DNA of 64,000 nucleotides from Bacillus sp. cl95 (GCF_900115925.1 NZ_FOYF01000002.1:1-64000); one strand, 5' to 3'. Shown: positions 10,747 to 20,405, counted from the first letter of the stretch. Notes: generated from the sequence alone by a model not told the origin. Numbers and translations: made by a program.

Positions 10747-11495
10747 TCAGTATCATCTACATAGCTATCCGTTCGTTTATATGGAATGTTTCCAATAGGT
10801 GATTCCAAATTCTCATCATCGAGCATTTGCTCATATTCTTCATGCTTTTTGGAAGGATATACTTTTCTTTCCTTTCCGGTAATATCAGTAGCCGAAAATG
10901 TTTCGTAGTCCTCTGCAGATCCTTCCTCATTCGATCCTTCGTTATAGAGACTCCCGTAATCCTCATAGTCACCTTTTAAGTCTGAAGGCGTTTCGGAAGT
11001 GCCGTATCTTGCAACTTCCTGAAAACTGTCCTCATTGTCAACCATTTCAGTATTTTGTTTATGTCTGAACGTATTACCGTGTGCCGGTTCAAGGACGTCT
11101 TCCTCGACTGGACGATCTTCGGCAATTTTTTGTTCTGGAGTGTGGTCCACGCAGTACAGCGTGGATGGAACTACTTCAAGTCTCTCATAAGGAATATCAT
11201 TTCCGCATGTTTTACAGGTTCCGTAACTTCCATTTTCGATAGCTGCCAATGCGTCTTCAACTTTACCTAGCTCGGAATCTGCATGCTCTTCTAAGGCGAA
11301 ATCTTTTTCTCGTTCATAAAGTTCTGTACCAAGGTCGGCAGGATGATTATCATATGCCGATAATTCGCCTACTGTATCACGATGGCTTACACCTTCTAAA
11401 CTGCCATCCTTGTTTCGGTCTAATTGTCCTTCAAATGCCTTCTTATCTTCTTGCAACAGGTTTTTTAAAGTATTTAACTGTTCGTTTGTTAACAT
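10743..11495 (-). CDS. yteA: YteA, DksA/TraR-type zinc-finger protein
   Basis: 250 aa. An N-terminal coiled-coil region (about residues 5-85, with the HPADLGTELYEREKD segment typical of the family) leads into a zinc finger: Cys94-x2-Cys97 and Cys115-x2-His118. The usual fourth Cys is His here. DksA-like proteins act through the RNA polymerase secondary channel; for Bacillus YteA this is unproven. The start is the ATG at 11495 behind TGAGGATG; an in-frame GTG at 11528 has no ribosome site. The acidic C-terminal half is low-complexity. A sporulation-type promoter may drive it (see 11530). Confidence 0.92.
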   Translation of the reverse strand: MLTNEQLNTLKNLLQEDKKAFEGQLDRNKDGSLEGVSHRDTVGELSAYDNHPADLGTELYEREKDFALEEHADSELGKVEDALAAIENGSYGTCKTCGNDIPYERLEVVPSTLYCVDHTPEQKIAEDRPVEEDVLEPAHGNTFRHKQNTEMVDNEDSFQEVARYGTSETPSDLKGDYEDYGSLYNEGSNEEGSAEDYETFSATDITGKERKVYPSKKHEEYEQMLDDENLESPIGNIPYKRTDSYVDDTE

Positions 11496-11529
11496 ATTTA
11501 TCACATCCTCAATGTAATACCTTCTCACT

Positions 11530-11559
11530 TTAGTATGAGCGTTAAAGGGTAAATCATGA
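11530..11559 (-). promoter_or_regulatory. Putative SigE-like promoter of yteA-tspO
   Basis: On the minus strand, TCATGAT, a 15-base spacer and CATACTAA resemble the SigE consensus (KMATATT, CATACAMT). It lies about 35 bases upstream of the yteA start codon. This is pattern matching by eye only. Confidence 0.4.
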
Positions 11560-11611
11560 CGAAATTTCTAGTCTTTTTCATACATTCCCCTTTGAAAGTT
11601 AGGTAAAACAT

Positions 11612-11642
11612 AAAAAAGCTTTTACCTTGGAGGCAAAAGCTT
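11612..11642 (-). terminator. Terminator of menA
   Basis: Stem AAGCTTTTACC / GGCAAAAGCTT (one unpaired C), followed on the minus strand by TTTTTTATG. It lies just beyond the menA stop. Confidence 0.85.
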
Positions 11643-11649
11643 CGACTTT

Positions 11650-12591
11650 TTATAAAGTAATGATGTAATTGATCAATAACCCTACGCTTAGCAAGAAACC
11701 GAAAATGGTATTTGTTTGAGCCGTTGCTTTCATTGCTGGCATCATTTCAATCGGCATTGTTTTCCCGATGAAGCCTTTTGTAGCTTTAATGGCTTTCGGG
11801 ACACTTAGGATAATAACTGCCAACCAAGGTGATACAGTTCCAGTGAAAATCATGGCAAAAATCCATACATATGATACTGCAAACATGACTCCAAGTAAGC
11901 GAATGGCATTCTTACGACCCAATAAAATTGCTAATGTCTTACGACCATTAATTTTGTCGCCGTCTAAATCGCGAATATTATTGGCCATCAGAATTTGACC
12001 TACTAGTATGGAAATAGGAATGGATACGAGAATACTTATTGTATCAACTGTACCTGTTTGTAAAAAGTAAGCAATGAGAATGATCAAAATTCCCATGAAA
12101 AAGCCTGCGACCACTTCACCGAAAGGGGTATAGGCAATCGGCAGAGGACCGCCTGTGTAAAAATAACCGGCTGCCATACAGATAATTCCGATAAGTGCCA
12201 ACCACCAGCTGCTGTTCGCACAAATGTATAAACCGAGCAAAAACGCTAAACCATAAAATCCAAAGGCTAATTTTAGAACCGTTTTTGGCTGAACACCATC
12301 ACGAACAATGGTACCGCCTATTCCAACAGAATTCTCATTATCCAAGCCTCTTTTGAAATCATAATACTCATTGAACATGTTAGTCGCAGCCTGAATGAGC
12401 AAGCTGGCAATTAGCATACTTAGAAAAAGGCCAATATGGATGTCATGAGTATCAATCGCAAGCACTGTACCCAATAAAACGGGAACGAAGGCTGCTGTTA
12501 ATGTATGTGGACGAGTCAGTTGCCACCAAACACGAAAACCTTTGTTTGATTGAATGACTGGTGATGAACCTGTTTGCACTTGTGGTTGCAT
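11650..12591 (-). CDS. menA: 1,4-dihydroxy-2-naphthoate polyprenyltransferase MenA
   Basis: Joins the polyprenyl chain to DHNA in menaquinone synthesis, in the membrane. 313 aa, UbiA superfamily, about nine membrane segments. The two Asp-rich prenyl-diphosphate sites are visible: NMFNEYYDFKRGLDNEN and NNIRDLDGDKINGRKT. A longer frame to 12669 exists, but the ATG at 12591 follows AAGGGGAG and gives the usual length. It is divergent from menFDHBEC, whereas in B. subtilis menA lies elsewhere on the chromosome. Confidence 0.95.
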   Translation of the reverse strand: MQPQVQTGSSPVIQSNKGFRVWWQLTRPHTLTAAFVPVLLGTVLAIDTHDIHIGLFLSMLIASLLIQAATNMFNEYYDFKRGLDNENSVGIGGTIVRDGVQPKTVLKLAFGFYGLAFLLGLYICANSSWWLALIGIICMAAGYFYTGGPLPIAYTPFGEVVAGFFMGILIILIAYFLQTGTVDTISILVSIPISILVGQILMANNIRDLDGDKINGRKTLAILLGRKNAIRLLGVMFAVSYVWIFAMIFTGTVSPWLAVIILSVPKAIKATKGFIGKTMPIEMMPAMKATAQTNTIFGFLLSVGLLINYIITL

Positions 12592-12674
12592 ACGATTCTC
12601 CCCTTTACTTAAAGATATGATATATTTAGCCAATTTAGGCAAACTAAGTAATTGCAGATTTGTTACCAAAGATA

Positions 12675-12703
12675 AGTGTAGGTAATATGGACGGGTGTGT
12701 CAA
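12675..12703 (-). promoter_or_regulatory. SigA-type promoter of menA
   Basis: On the minus strand TTGACA, 17 bases, TACACT: a perfect -35 and a good -10. It predicts a leader of about 77 bases. Confidence 0.65.
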
Positions 12704-12830
12704 TGTTATTTTCATGCCACGTAACGGGAGTTACTTCCATATTTTTGGATGAAACTTGTATAAATAATGGTTCGCAGAATTTTTCTTCCTATTAATAAGG
12801 AAAAAACTAGTCTGACTGTGAGTAGTATTA

Positions 12831-12860
12831 TTGACATATTTGCTTGATGAGTAGTATCTT
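12831..12860 (+). promoter_or_regulatory. Putative promoter of the menFDHBEC operon
   Basis: A perfect TTGACA at 12831 is followed after 18 bases by TATCTT (or after 15 by TAGTAT). It is the best candidate in the 325-base interval between menA and menF; nothing else was recognised there apart from the menA promoter. Confidence 0.4.
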
Positions 12861-12917
12861 AAAATGAGTTTAAAATGAATGGAACACAGTCACTTCGGCT
12901 GTTTTGGGGGGATTTTT

Positions 12918-14327
12918 TTGGTAACCATTCAGGGCACGGAGCTTAAAGAAGGAATCTTGCAGGCGATTATGAAGGCAAAGCAACTGGAGAGACCAGTTCT
13001 TGTCAGTGAAGTACATCAAATAGAAGATGTAGACTCGCTGGCGTTTTTTCATAGTGGTGAGAAACGCTTTTTAGGTGAACGCTTTTTTTGGAAGGATCCA
13101 CTAGATGAAAACATCTTAATTGGCATTGGTATATGTGAACTTATACAGACGGATCAGGTTTCTGACCGCTTTTTTCGTGTTGAAGAAGAGTGGAAGCGTT
13201 TTATTGACGAAAGTATTATATATAACCCTTTTTCTACTACTGGGGCGGGTCCGCTCTTATTTGGAGGATTTTCGTTTGATCCTTTAAAAGATAAAACCGA
13301 GCTATGGTCCAAGTACTCTGATACCTTATTCCATTTGCCAAAGTACATGTTGAGTAAGGTAAATGGGATCACATACCTTACAACGAATGTTGTTTGCACA
13401 CGACATGATGATGAGAATACTTTGCTCAATAAAGTAACAGAGGAACGCAACATCCTGCTGGCGGATTCTTCCGTATCAGAAAATAAAACGAATCCTGTCT
13501 TGATCAATAAAGAAGCGATAAACCCGCAGGCTTGGAAAGAATCCGTTCAGAAAGTCGTAGAGGAATTAAAAGACGGTGTCCTCAAAAAAGTAGTTTTGGC
13601 TAGAGAACTTAGACTATACTTTAAGGATTCAATCGGATTAAGTGATGTTCTAACAAGACTGCACAATGAACAACACGAAAGTTTCATCTTTGCTTTCGAA
13701 TCGAATGGCGATTGTTTTGTAGGCGCATCACCAGAAAGGCTAATAAAAAAGCATGATAAAGACTTATTTACGACATGTCTTGCCGGATCTATCCCACGCG
13801 GAAAGACGGAAGATGAAGATAATTTGCTCGGAAACTTACTATTGCACGACCAAAAAAACCTGATCGAACATCAGTATGTCGTTGATATGATTCAACAGGC
13901 AATGGATGGTGCATGTGAAGAAGTTGTTCTTCCTGACCGCCCTGAATTAATGAAAATGAGGGATATCCAGCACCTGTACACACCAGTTATCGGTAAAAGC
14001 AAGGAAGACACTACTATACTTCAAATGGTTGAAAAGTTGCATCCAACCCCTGCGTTAGGCGGTCTTCCAAAATTGGAGTCACTCAATAAAATCCGAGAAG
14101 TTGAGGAGCTAGACCGAGGTTTTTACGCTGCACCTATCGGTTGGATTGATTATCAAGGGAATGGTGATTTTGCAGTTGCAATACGTTCAGCGCTCATTCA
14201 GGGGAAAGAAGCTTCATTATTCGCAGGATGTGGCGTTGTCGCCAATTCAGATCCGGAAAGCGAATATATGGAGACAAACATTAAGTTTAGGCCAATGCTA
14301 TCGGCTCTTGGAGGAAAAGTGATATGA
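12918..14327 (+). CDS. menF: Isochorismate synthase MenF
   Basis: Converts chorismate to isochorismate, the first menaquinone step. The ADC-synthase fold motifs are all present in the C-terminal half: FVGASPERLIKKH, CLAGSIPRGKTEDED, HPTPALGGLPK, DRGFYAAPIGW, and NSDPESEYMETNIKF near the end. The start is placed at TTG 12918 behind GGGGGGAT, giving 469 aa and an N-terminus like the B. subtilis protein; an upstream ATG at 12879 has no ribosome site. The end overlaps menD by four bases. Confidence 0.94.
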   Translation: MVTIQGTELKEGILQAIMKAKQLERPVLVSEVHQIEDVDSLAFFHSGEKRFLGERFFWKDPLDENILIGIGICELIQTDQVSDRFFRVEEEWKRFIDESIIYNPFSTTGAGPLLFGGFSFDPLKDKTELWSKYSDTLFHLPKYMLSKVNGITYLTTNVVCTRHDDENTLLNKVTEERNILLADSSVSENKTNPVLINKEAINPQAWKESVQKVVEELKDGVLKKVVLARELRLYFKDSIGLSDVLTRLHNEQHESFIFAFESNGDCFVGASPERLIKKHDKDLFTTCLAGSIPRGKTEDEDNLLGNLLLHDQKNLIEHQYVVDMIQQAMDGACEEVVLPDRPELMKMRDIQHLYTPVIGKSKEDTTILQMVEKLHPTPALGGLPKLESLNKIREVEELDRGFYAAPIGWIDYQGNGDFAVAIRSALIQGKEASLFAGCGVVANSDPESEYMETNIKFRPMLSALGGKVI

Positions 14328-16078
14328 ATCATCAAGAAGCACTTACGGCATATATAGCTGCCTTCGTAGCTGAACTCGTGAATACAGGAATAAAGGATGT
14401 TGTCGTCAGTCCTGGTTCGCGCTCAACCCCTATGGCGCTTGTTATGGCCGAGCACCCTGGTTTGAATGTTCACATTCAAGTGGATGAGCGTTCCGCAGCA
14501 TTTTTTGCTTTGGGCATTGCTAAATCAACGGGCAAACCTGTAGCACTACTTTGTACTTCTGGTACAGCTGCTGCAAACTACTATCCTGCAATTATTGAAG
14601 CTTATTATTCAAGGGTCCCACTCATTGTGCTAACAGCAGATAGACCACATGAGTTAAGGGATGTAGGGGCACCCCAAGCTATAGACCAGATTCATCTTTA
14701 CGGCAAACATGTGAAGTGGTTTGTAGAAATGGCACTTCCCGAAAATAATGTTGAAATGATCCGCTATGCAAGAACGGTTTGTGCACGTGCAGCAGCAACG
14801 GCATCAATGGCGCCTTCCGGTCCAGTGCATTTGAACTTTCCGTTTCGAGAACCACTCATCCCTAACTTGCAAAAAGAAGGATTGTTTGAATTTCAAGATA
14901 GGGACAAGAGCTATGTGAATATCAATATTGGTCATCTTGAACTCAATCAATATGAAGCTGAAAACTTGGCGGATTTATTGAATTCTTGTAATAACGGAAT
15001 CATCGTTTGCGGTGCGATTGATCATCCGGGTTTTGCTGAAGCAGTTACTCGGCTGGCAAAACACTTGAATTTCCCTATCCTCGCCGATCCACTTTCACAA
15101 CTGCGAAGCGGAAAACATGATGGTGTGAATATCATTGATTGCTACGATACCTTCTTACGCAATGGAGACGCCAAAAACGAACTAAGACCTGAGGTCATCA
15201 TCCGTTTTGGAGCGATACCGGTATCAAAGGCATTGACCATTTTCTTAAAGGAGAATCATGAAGTCCATCAATTTGTAGTAGATGGTGGTGCTGGATGGCG
15301 TGACCCATCTGTTCTATCCACACATATGATTTATGCTGATGAGACATTGTTTTGTGAAAAGATGGTGGCTCTTACTTCAGAAAAGGGAGCATCACCGTAT
15401 CTCGAAAAATGGAAAAAGGCCAACCTTATTACCGCGGAACAGCTCCAATCCGTACGGGATATCACTGATATGAGTGAGAGTAAGTTATTTGTTCAGCTAA
15501 ATGACCTGCTTCCAGAAAATGCGACCCTGTTTGTCAGCAATAGTATGCCAATCCGAGACCTTGATACGTTTTTCCATATCAACCGTAAGAATATAAAAGT
15601 GATGGCAAACCGAGGAGTCAACGGAATTGATGGCATCATATCGACTGCCCTAGGTGCATCCCTCTATGCTCAACCTTTATTTTTAGTTGTCGGTGATTTA
15701 ACTTTTTTCCATGATATGAACGGATTATTGGCAGCGAAGTTATATAAGTTGGATATTACCATCATTTTAATCAATAATAATGGCGGGGGGATATTCTCAT
15801 TCCTTCCTCAGTCAGAGCATCCAGCGCATTTTGAACTACTATTTGGGACTCCGTTGGGAATAGAGTTTGAGCATGTGGTGAAAATGTATAAAGGTACACA
15901 TGAGAAAATCACTGATTGGGAACATTTCGCAGCATCATTAAAGAAGCTTTCCAAGGAATCCGGTTTGAAGGTTTTAGAAATTGTGACAAACAGAGACAGT
16001 AATCTAGAACAGCATCGAGAATTGTGGAATTCTGTTTCCCGGGAAATAAGCTTGTGGACTCATGGGGGTTGCCGATGA
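14324..16078 (+). CDS. menD: MenD, SEPHCHC synthase
   Basis: Thiamine-diphosphate enzyme that joins 2-oxoglutarate to isochorismate with loss of CO2. 584 aa. The N-terminal Pyr domain has VSPGSRSTPMAL and a QVDERSAAFFALG segment; the C-terminal PP domain has the GDLTFFHDMNG...INNNGGGIFSFLPQ cofactor motif. The ATG follows GGAGGAAA and overlaps menF (ATGA); its stop overlaps menH in the same way, so the three genes are coupled. Confidence 0.96.
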   Translation: MNHQEALTAYIAAFVAELVNTGIKDVVVSPGSRSTPMALVMAEHPGLNVHIQVDERSAAFFALGIAKSTGKPVALLCTSGTAAANYYPAIIEAYYSRVPLIVLTADRPHELRDVGAPQAIDQIHLYGKHVKWFVEMALPENNVEMIRYARTVCARAAATASMAPSGPVHLNFPFREPLIPNLQKEGLFEFQDRDKSYVNINIGHLELNQYEAENLADLLNSCNNGIIVCGAIDHPGFAEAVTRLAKHLNFPILADPLSQLRSGKHDGVNIIDCYDTFLRNGDAKNELRPEVIIRFGAIPVSKALTIFLKENHEVHQFVVDGGAGWRDPSVLSTHMIYADETLFCEKMVALTSEKGASPYLEKWKKANLITAEQLQSVRDITDMSESKLFVQLNDLLPENATLFVSNSMPIRDLDTFFHINRKNIKVMANRGVNGIDGIISTALGASLYAQPLFLVVGDLTFFHDMNGLLAAKLYKLDITIILINNNGGGIFSFLPQSEHPAHFELLFGTPLGIEFEHVVKMYKGTHEKITDWEHFAASLKKLSKESGLKVLEIVTNRDSNLEQHRELWNSVSREISLWTHGGCR

Positions 16079-16887
16079 AATTTGTCATCGATGGCGTCCG
16101 TTATCATGTCGATAAGTGCGGAAATGGTTATCCGTTGGTAGCACTGCATGGTTTTACGGGGAGCGGTGAAACATGGAGACCTTTTTGTGACGAGTGGAAA
16201 GACCATTCTACTTTGATCATGCTAGATATCATCGGGCATGGTCAGTCAGATTCTCCTACTGACCTTGAAAGGTATAAGATAGAGAATGTCGCTTGTGATT
16301 TAATTAAGATTCTTGATAAATTGGAAATAAATCAAGTTGATCTTCTAGGATATTCAATGGGTGGAAGGCTGGCGCTTACTTTTGCCATGCTCTACCCTCA
16401 TAGAGTGAGAAAGTTAGTACTTGAAAGTGCTACACCAGGAATTGAAAAGCCGCAACATCAAGAAGAGCGAAGATTGAAGGATGAAAAACTTGCTGATTTT
16501 ATAAAAAAAGAAGGCGTTGAAAGCTTTATTAACTTCTGGGAATCAATTCCGTTATTTGAAAGTTTGACGAAATTGCCTGAGGATAAAAAAGAGAGTCTAA
16601 GGATGCAACGTTTGAAAAACAATCAAAAAGGTCTTATCAATTGTTTGCTTGGAATGGGCACTGGATCCCAGCCATCATGGTGGGCAGATTTGCACCAGTT
16701 AAGATGCGATGTACTTCTGATTACCGGAAATCAGGATAAAAAGTTTTGTAATATCGCAGAAAAAATGACTTTCCACCTGAAAAATGTCGATTGGCAGGTC
16801 ATTGAAGACTGCGGTCATATAAATCATGTGGAGAAATCAGAAATATTTGGTACAATAGTAAGTGAGTTTTTGTCGAATACATATTAG
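16075..16887 (+). CDS. menH: MenH, SHCHC synthase
   Basis: Alpha/beta hydrolase-fold enzyme that eliminates pyruvate from SEPHCHC to give SHCHC. 270 aa from ATG 16075, which overlaps the menD stop (ATGA); a longer frame starting at 16024 has no good site. The catalytic triad is visible: Ser94 in LLGYSMGG, Asp221 in GNQDKKF and His248 in DCGHINH. B. subtilis formerly called it ytxM. Confidence 0.92.
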   Translation: MKFVIDGVRYHVDKCGNGYPLVALHGFTGSGETWRPFCDEWKDHSTLIMLDIIGHGQSDSPTDLERYKIENVACDLIKILDKLEINQVDLLGYSMGGRLALTFAMLYPHRVRKLVLESATPGIEKPQHQEERRLKDEKLADFIKKEGVESFINFWESIPLFESLTKLPEDKKESLRMQRLKNNQKGLINCLLGMGTGSQPSWWADLHQLRCDVLLITGNQDKKFCNIAEKMTFHLKNVDWQVIEDCGHINHVEKSEIFGTIVSEFLSNTY

Positions 16888-16899
16888 GAGGGCTTTGTT

Positions 16900-17718
16900 T
16901 TGACTTTTGAATGGGTAGCAGGTCATCAGTACGAAGATATTTTGTATGAAACATATAATGGTATCGCTAAAATTACCATTAATCGTCCTGAAGTGCGAAA
17001 CGCTTTTCGTCCTAAAACAGTGATGGAATTGATCGACGCGTTTGCATATGCACGCGATGATGAAAACGTTGGAGTCATTATTTTAACAGGTGCAGGAGAT
17101 ATGGCATTCTGTTCAGGTGGAGACCAAAAAGTTCGTGGACATGGCGGTTATGTTGGGGAAGACAAGATTCCTAGATTGAACGTTCTTGATTTGCAACGTT
17201 TAATCCGTGTTATTCCAAAGCCGGTTATTGCAATGGTAAAAGGATATGCAATCGGTGGCGGACACGTTCTTCATATCGTTTGTGACTTAACGATTGCGGC
17301 AGACAATGCGATTTTTGGTCAAACTGGTCCTAACGTAGGTAGCTTTGATGCTGGTTATGGTTCAGGATACTTAGCTCGAATCGTTGGCCATAAAAAAGCT
17401 CGCGAAATCTGGTTCTTGTGCCGCCAGTACAATGCACAAGAAGCATTGGATATGGGTCTTATAAACACGGTTGTTCCTCTTGAGAAAGTAGAAGAAGAGA
17501 CAGTTCAATGGTGTAAAGAAATTCTTGAGAAGAGCCCAACAGCTCTACGATTCTTGAAAGCAGCTATGAACGCTGATACTGACGGTTTAGCTGGATTGCA
17601 GCAATTTGCTGGTGACGCGACATTGCTTTACTACACAACTGAAGAAGCAAAAGAAGGCCGCGATGCTTTCAAAGAAAAGCGCAAGCCTGATTTTGGCCAA
17701 TTCCCAAGATTTCCTTGA
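16900..17718 (+). CDS. menB: 1,4-dihydroxy-2-naphthoyl-CoA synthase MenB
   Basis: Crotonase-family enzyme that closes the naphthoquinone ring of succinylbenzoyl-CoA. 272 aa and very close to B. subtilis MenB. Motifs: [32 protein letters not shown] and [20 protein letters not shown], where the Gly of TGP marks the bicarbonate-dependent type. The start is TTG at 16900 behind AGGAGGG. Confidence 0.97.
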   Translation: MTFEWVAGHQYEDILYETYNGIAKITINRPEVRNAFRPKTVMELIDAFAYARDDENVGVIILTGAGDMAFCSGGDQKVRGHGGYVGEDKIPRLNVLDLQRLIRVIPKPVIAMVKGYAIGGGHVLHIVCDLTIAADNAIFGQTGPNVGSFDAGYGSGYLARIVGHKKAREIWFLCRQYNAQEALDMGLINTVVPLEKVEEETVQWCKEILEKSPTALRFLKAAMNADTDGLAGLQQFAGDATLLYYTTEEAKEGRDAFKEKRKPDFGQFPRFP

Positions 17719-17745
17719 TTTTAAAGTAGAAAAAGTTATTAAAAG

Positions 17746-17778
17746 CAGCTTGATGGATGTTCCCATCAGGCTGTTTTC
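17746..17778 (+). terminator. Hairpin between menB and menE (terminator or attenuator)
   Basis: Eleven-pair stem CAGCTTGATGG / CCATCAGGCTG (one G-T pair) and a short TTTT tail. It sits inside the men operon, 40 bases before menE, so it may lower rather than end transcription of menEC. Confidence 0.55.
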
Positions 17779-17820
17779 GTATATAGATTGTTTGACGACT
17801 ATCCAATGGAGATGAACAAA

Positions 17821-19302
17821 TTGAGCAAAGAAAAGATTCCAAACTACTTGATCAAAAGGACGTTCTTAACTCCAAATCGTGTAGCAGTGTACTTTCAAGA
17901 TGAAGTTCTGACTTTTAAAGAGCTTCACGATCGGGCAATGAAGATGGCACGAAGGCTCTCTTCCCAAGGAGTGAAAAGAGGACAATTTACAGGTATTCTG
18001 TTGAAAAACTCCCTTGAGACAATCGTGATTTTGTGCGCATTACAGTTAATCGGGGTAAGGGCTGTAATGCTAAATAATCGTTTGTCATGGGAAGAACTCA
18101 AGTGGCAGCTCGAAGATTCAAATGCCTCTTTTTTTATCACAGAAAAATCTTTTCATGTGATTCAAAGTGATTTAGTCATCCCTACTCTGATAAAAGAATA
18201 TATGCATAAGTTGGAAGAAGTGGATTTTCACTTGAATGATGAAATTGATACAGATGAAGTCTGCACGGTTATGTACACTTCGGGGACAACCGGGCGGCCT
18301 AAAGGTGTGCTACAATCCTACGGAAATCACTGGTGGAGTGCGATTGGTTCTGCACTTAATATGGGGCTTACAGAAAAGGATTGTTGGTTATGTGCGGTGC
18401 CACTATTTCATATCAGTGGATATTCCATTCTCATGAGAAGCTTGATCTACGGCATGCCGATTGTTTTACATGAGAATTTTCATGAATCGGAGGTCATCAA
18501 AGACATCTTCGAAAAGAAAGTCACGATTATGTCTGTTGTAACAACTATGCTGATGAGAATGGTTGAACAATTAGGAGAGGAAAAGCTTCCTGAACATTTC
18601 CGTTGCATGCTATTAGGCGGCGGGCCAGCTCCGTTGCCTCTATTGGAAATGTGTGCCGAAAAAGAGATTCCCGTATATCAAACGTATGGAATGACAGAAA
18701 CGGCATCTCAGATCGTCACACTTTCTCCTGAGTATAGTTTAAGCAAGCTTGGATCCGCAGGTAAACCGCTTTTTCCAGCGCAGTTAAAAATTCAGTTACC
18801 ATCAGGAGAAGAAGCGGTTCCTAATGAAGCAGGAGAAATTCTCGTAAAGGGCCCGAATGTAACCAAAGGATATTTGAATCGCCAACACGAAACTGAGGAG
18901 AAGTTGAAGGAAGGCTGGTTACATACAGGTGATATAGGACAATTGGACGCCGAAGGATTTCTTTATGTGTTAGATAGGCGCTCAGATTTAATTATTTCAG
19001 GTGGCGAAAATGTTTATCCAGCCGAAATTGAAGCAGTCCTCTTAAGGTGTGAAGCCATTGTGGATGCTGGGGTTACCGGGGTACCTGATGAAAAGTGGGG
19101 ACAAGTTCCAGTTGCCTTTGTGGTGAAAAGAGAAAACAGCAGTGTAACGGAATCCGATATCCTTGAATTCTGTTCAAGTCGTTTGGCAAAATACAAGCTT
19201 CCAAAAGAAGTTCATTTTATAGAGGAATTGCCAAGGAATGCAGCCCGTAAACTCCTGCGCCGCAAATTGGTAGATTTCATTACAAAGGATGATGGAAGTT
19301 GA
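17821..19302 (+). CDS. menE: o-Succinylbenzoate-CoA ligase MenE
   Basis: ATP-dependent acyl-CoA ligase of the ANL family activating o-succinylbenzoate. The P-loop VMYTSGTTGRPKGV, the YGMTETASQIVTL motif and HTGDIGQLDAEGFLYVLDRR are present, and the C-terminal lysine lies in PRNAARKLLRR. 493 aa from TTG 17821, which has GGAG nine bases upstream and matches the family N-terminus. An ATG at 17812 touches the GGAG and is less likely. The stop overlaps menC (TTGA). Confidence 0.94.
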   Translation: MSKEKIPNYLIKRTFLTPNRVAVYFQDEVLTFKELHDRAMKMARRLSSQGVKRGQFTGILLKNSLETIVILCALQLIGVRAVMLNNRLSWEELKWQLEDSNASFFITEKSFHVIQSDLVIPTLIKEYMHKLEEVDFHLNDEIDTDEVCTVMYTSGTTGRPKGVLQSYGNHWWSAIGSALNMGLTEKDCWLCAVPLFHISGYSILMRSLIYGMPIVLHENFHESEVIKDIFEKKVTIMSVVTTMLMRMVEQLGEEKLPEHFRCMLLGGGPAPLPLLEMCAEKEIPVYQTYGMTETASQIVTLSPEYSLSKLGSAGKPLFPAQLKIQLPSGEEAVPNEAGEILVKGPNVTKGYLNRQHETEEKLKEGWLHTGDIGQLDAEGFLYVLDRRSDLIISGGENVYPAEIEAVLLRCEAIVDAGVTGVPDEKWGQVPVAFVVKRENSSVTESDILEFCSSRLAKYKLPKEVHFIEELPRNAARKLLRRKLVDFITKDDGS

Positions 19303-20405
19303 ATCTTGCGGAGATACGCCTCTACGTAATTAAAATGCAGCTAAAGACACCTTTTGTGACGCACCTTGAGACCGTCACGAACCGCAAAGCCATCATATTA
19401 GAAGCAATAGACGAAAACGGATTGAAGGGGTACGGTGAAGTGGTTGCTTTTTCAAGCCCATGGTATACCGAAGAAACCGTAAAGACATGTTTGCATATGC
19501 TAAATGATTTTCTCATTCCATTGTTAAAGACCAATCCGATAAAACATCCTAAAGAACTAACAGCATTATTCTCGGGTATAAGAAGAAATAACATGGCAAA
19601 AGCCGGACTGGATATGGCACTCTGGGACTTATATGCGAAAAAGGCCAATGTTCCGCTAAGTAAATTGCTTGGTGGAACCCTGCAAAAGATTCCATCGGGT
19701 GTGGTCGTTGGTACAGATTCGATAGAAAAAGCAAAGTTGCAAATTTCTGAGTACCTTCAAAAGGGATATAAACGCGTAAAAGTAAAAATTCACCCATCAA
19801 AGGACTTCGAAGTGCTTTCCGAGATCAGAAAAGCTTTTCCTAATCTTGAGTTGATGGCAGATGCTAACTCGGCCTATACACTTGAGGATGTCATGCTCTT
19901 GCAAAGGTTAGATGAACTTAACTTGATGATGATTGAACAACCTCTGGCTGTTGATGATATTATTGACCATGCCACGCTTCAAAGTCAGTTGAGAACACCC
20001 ATTTGTTTAGATGAAAGCATCAACAGTTTTGAAGATGCAAGAAGGGCAATAGAACTGGGGAGTTGTCAGGTTATTAATATTAAAATTGGAAGAGTCGGTG
20101 GTATTACCGAGGCATTACGAATACACGATTATTGCTTGCAAAAAGGAATCAATGTCTGGTGTGGTGGAATGATTGAATTTGGAATTTCAAGGGCTCATAA
20201 CATTGCGCTTGCTTCATTGCCTGGATTTACGATTCCCGGTGATATCTCTGCTTCAAGCCGATACTGGGAAAAGGATATTATCTATCCAGAGGTAGAAGTG
20301 GACAATGGTACCATTTCGGTTCCGACAAGTCCCGGAATTGGCTATGGTCTGAACATGCAAAGATTAAAGGAAGTTACTGTTGAGGAACATGTATATATCA
20401 TGTAA
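19299..20405 (+). CDS. menC: o-Succinylbenzoate synthase MenC
   Basis: Enolase-superfamily enzyme that dehydrates SHCHC to o-succinylbenzoate. 368 aa. Catalytic residues visible: the KxK pair Lys161/Lys163, metal ligands Asp188, Glu213 and Asp238, and Lys262. The length and sequence fit the MenC/N-acylamino acid racemase subgroup. TTG start overlapping the menE stop. Last gene of the operon, followed by a terminator. Confidence 0.94.
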   Translation: MNLAEIRLYVIKMQLKTPFVTHLETVTNRKAIILEAIDENGLKGYGEVVAFSSPWYTEETVKTCLHMLNDFLIPLLKTNPIKHPKELTALFSGIRRNNMAKAGLDMALWDLYAKKANVPLSKLLGGTLQKIPSGVVVGTDSIEKAKLQISEYLQKGYKRVKVKIHPSKDFEVLSEIRKAFPNLELMADANSAYTLEDVMLLQRLDELNLMMIEQPLAVDDIIDHATLQSQLRTPICLDESINSFEDARRAIELGSCQVINIKIGRVGGITEALRIHDYCLQKGINVWCGGMIEFGISRAHNIALASLPGFTIPGDISASSRYWEKDIIYPEVEVDNGTISVPTSPGIGYGLNMQRLKEVTVEEHVYIM

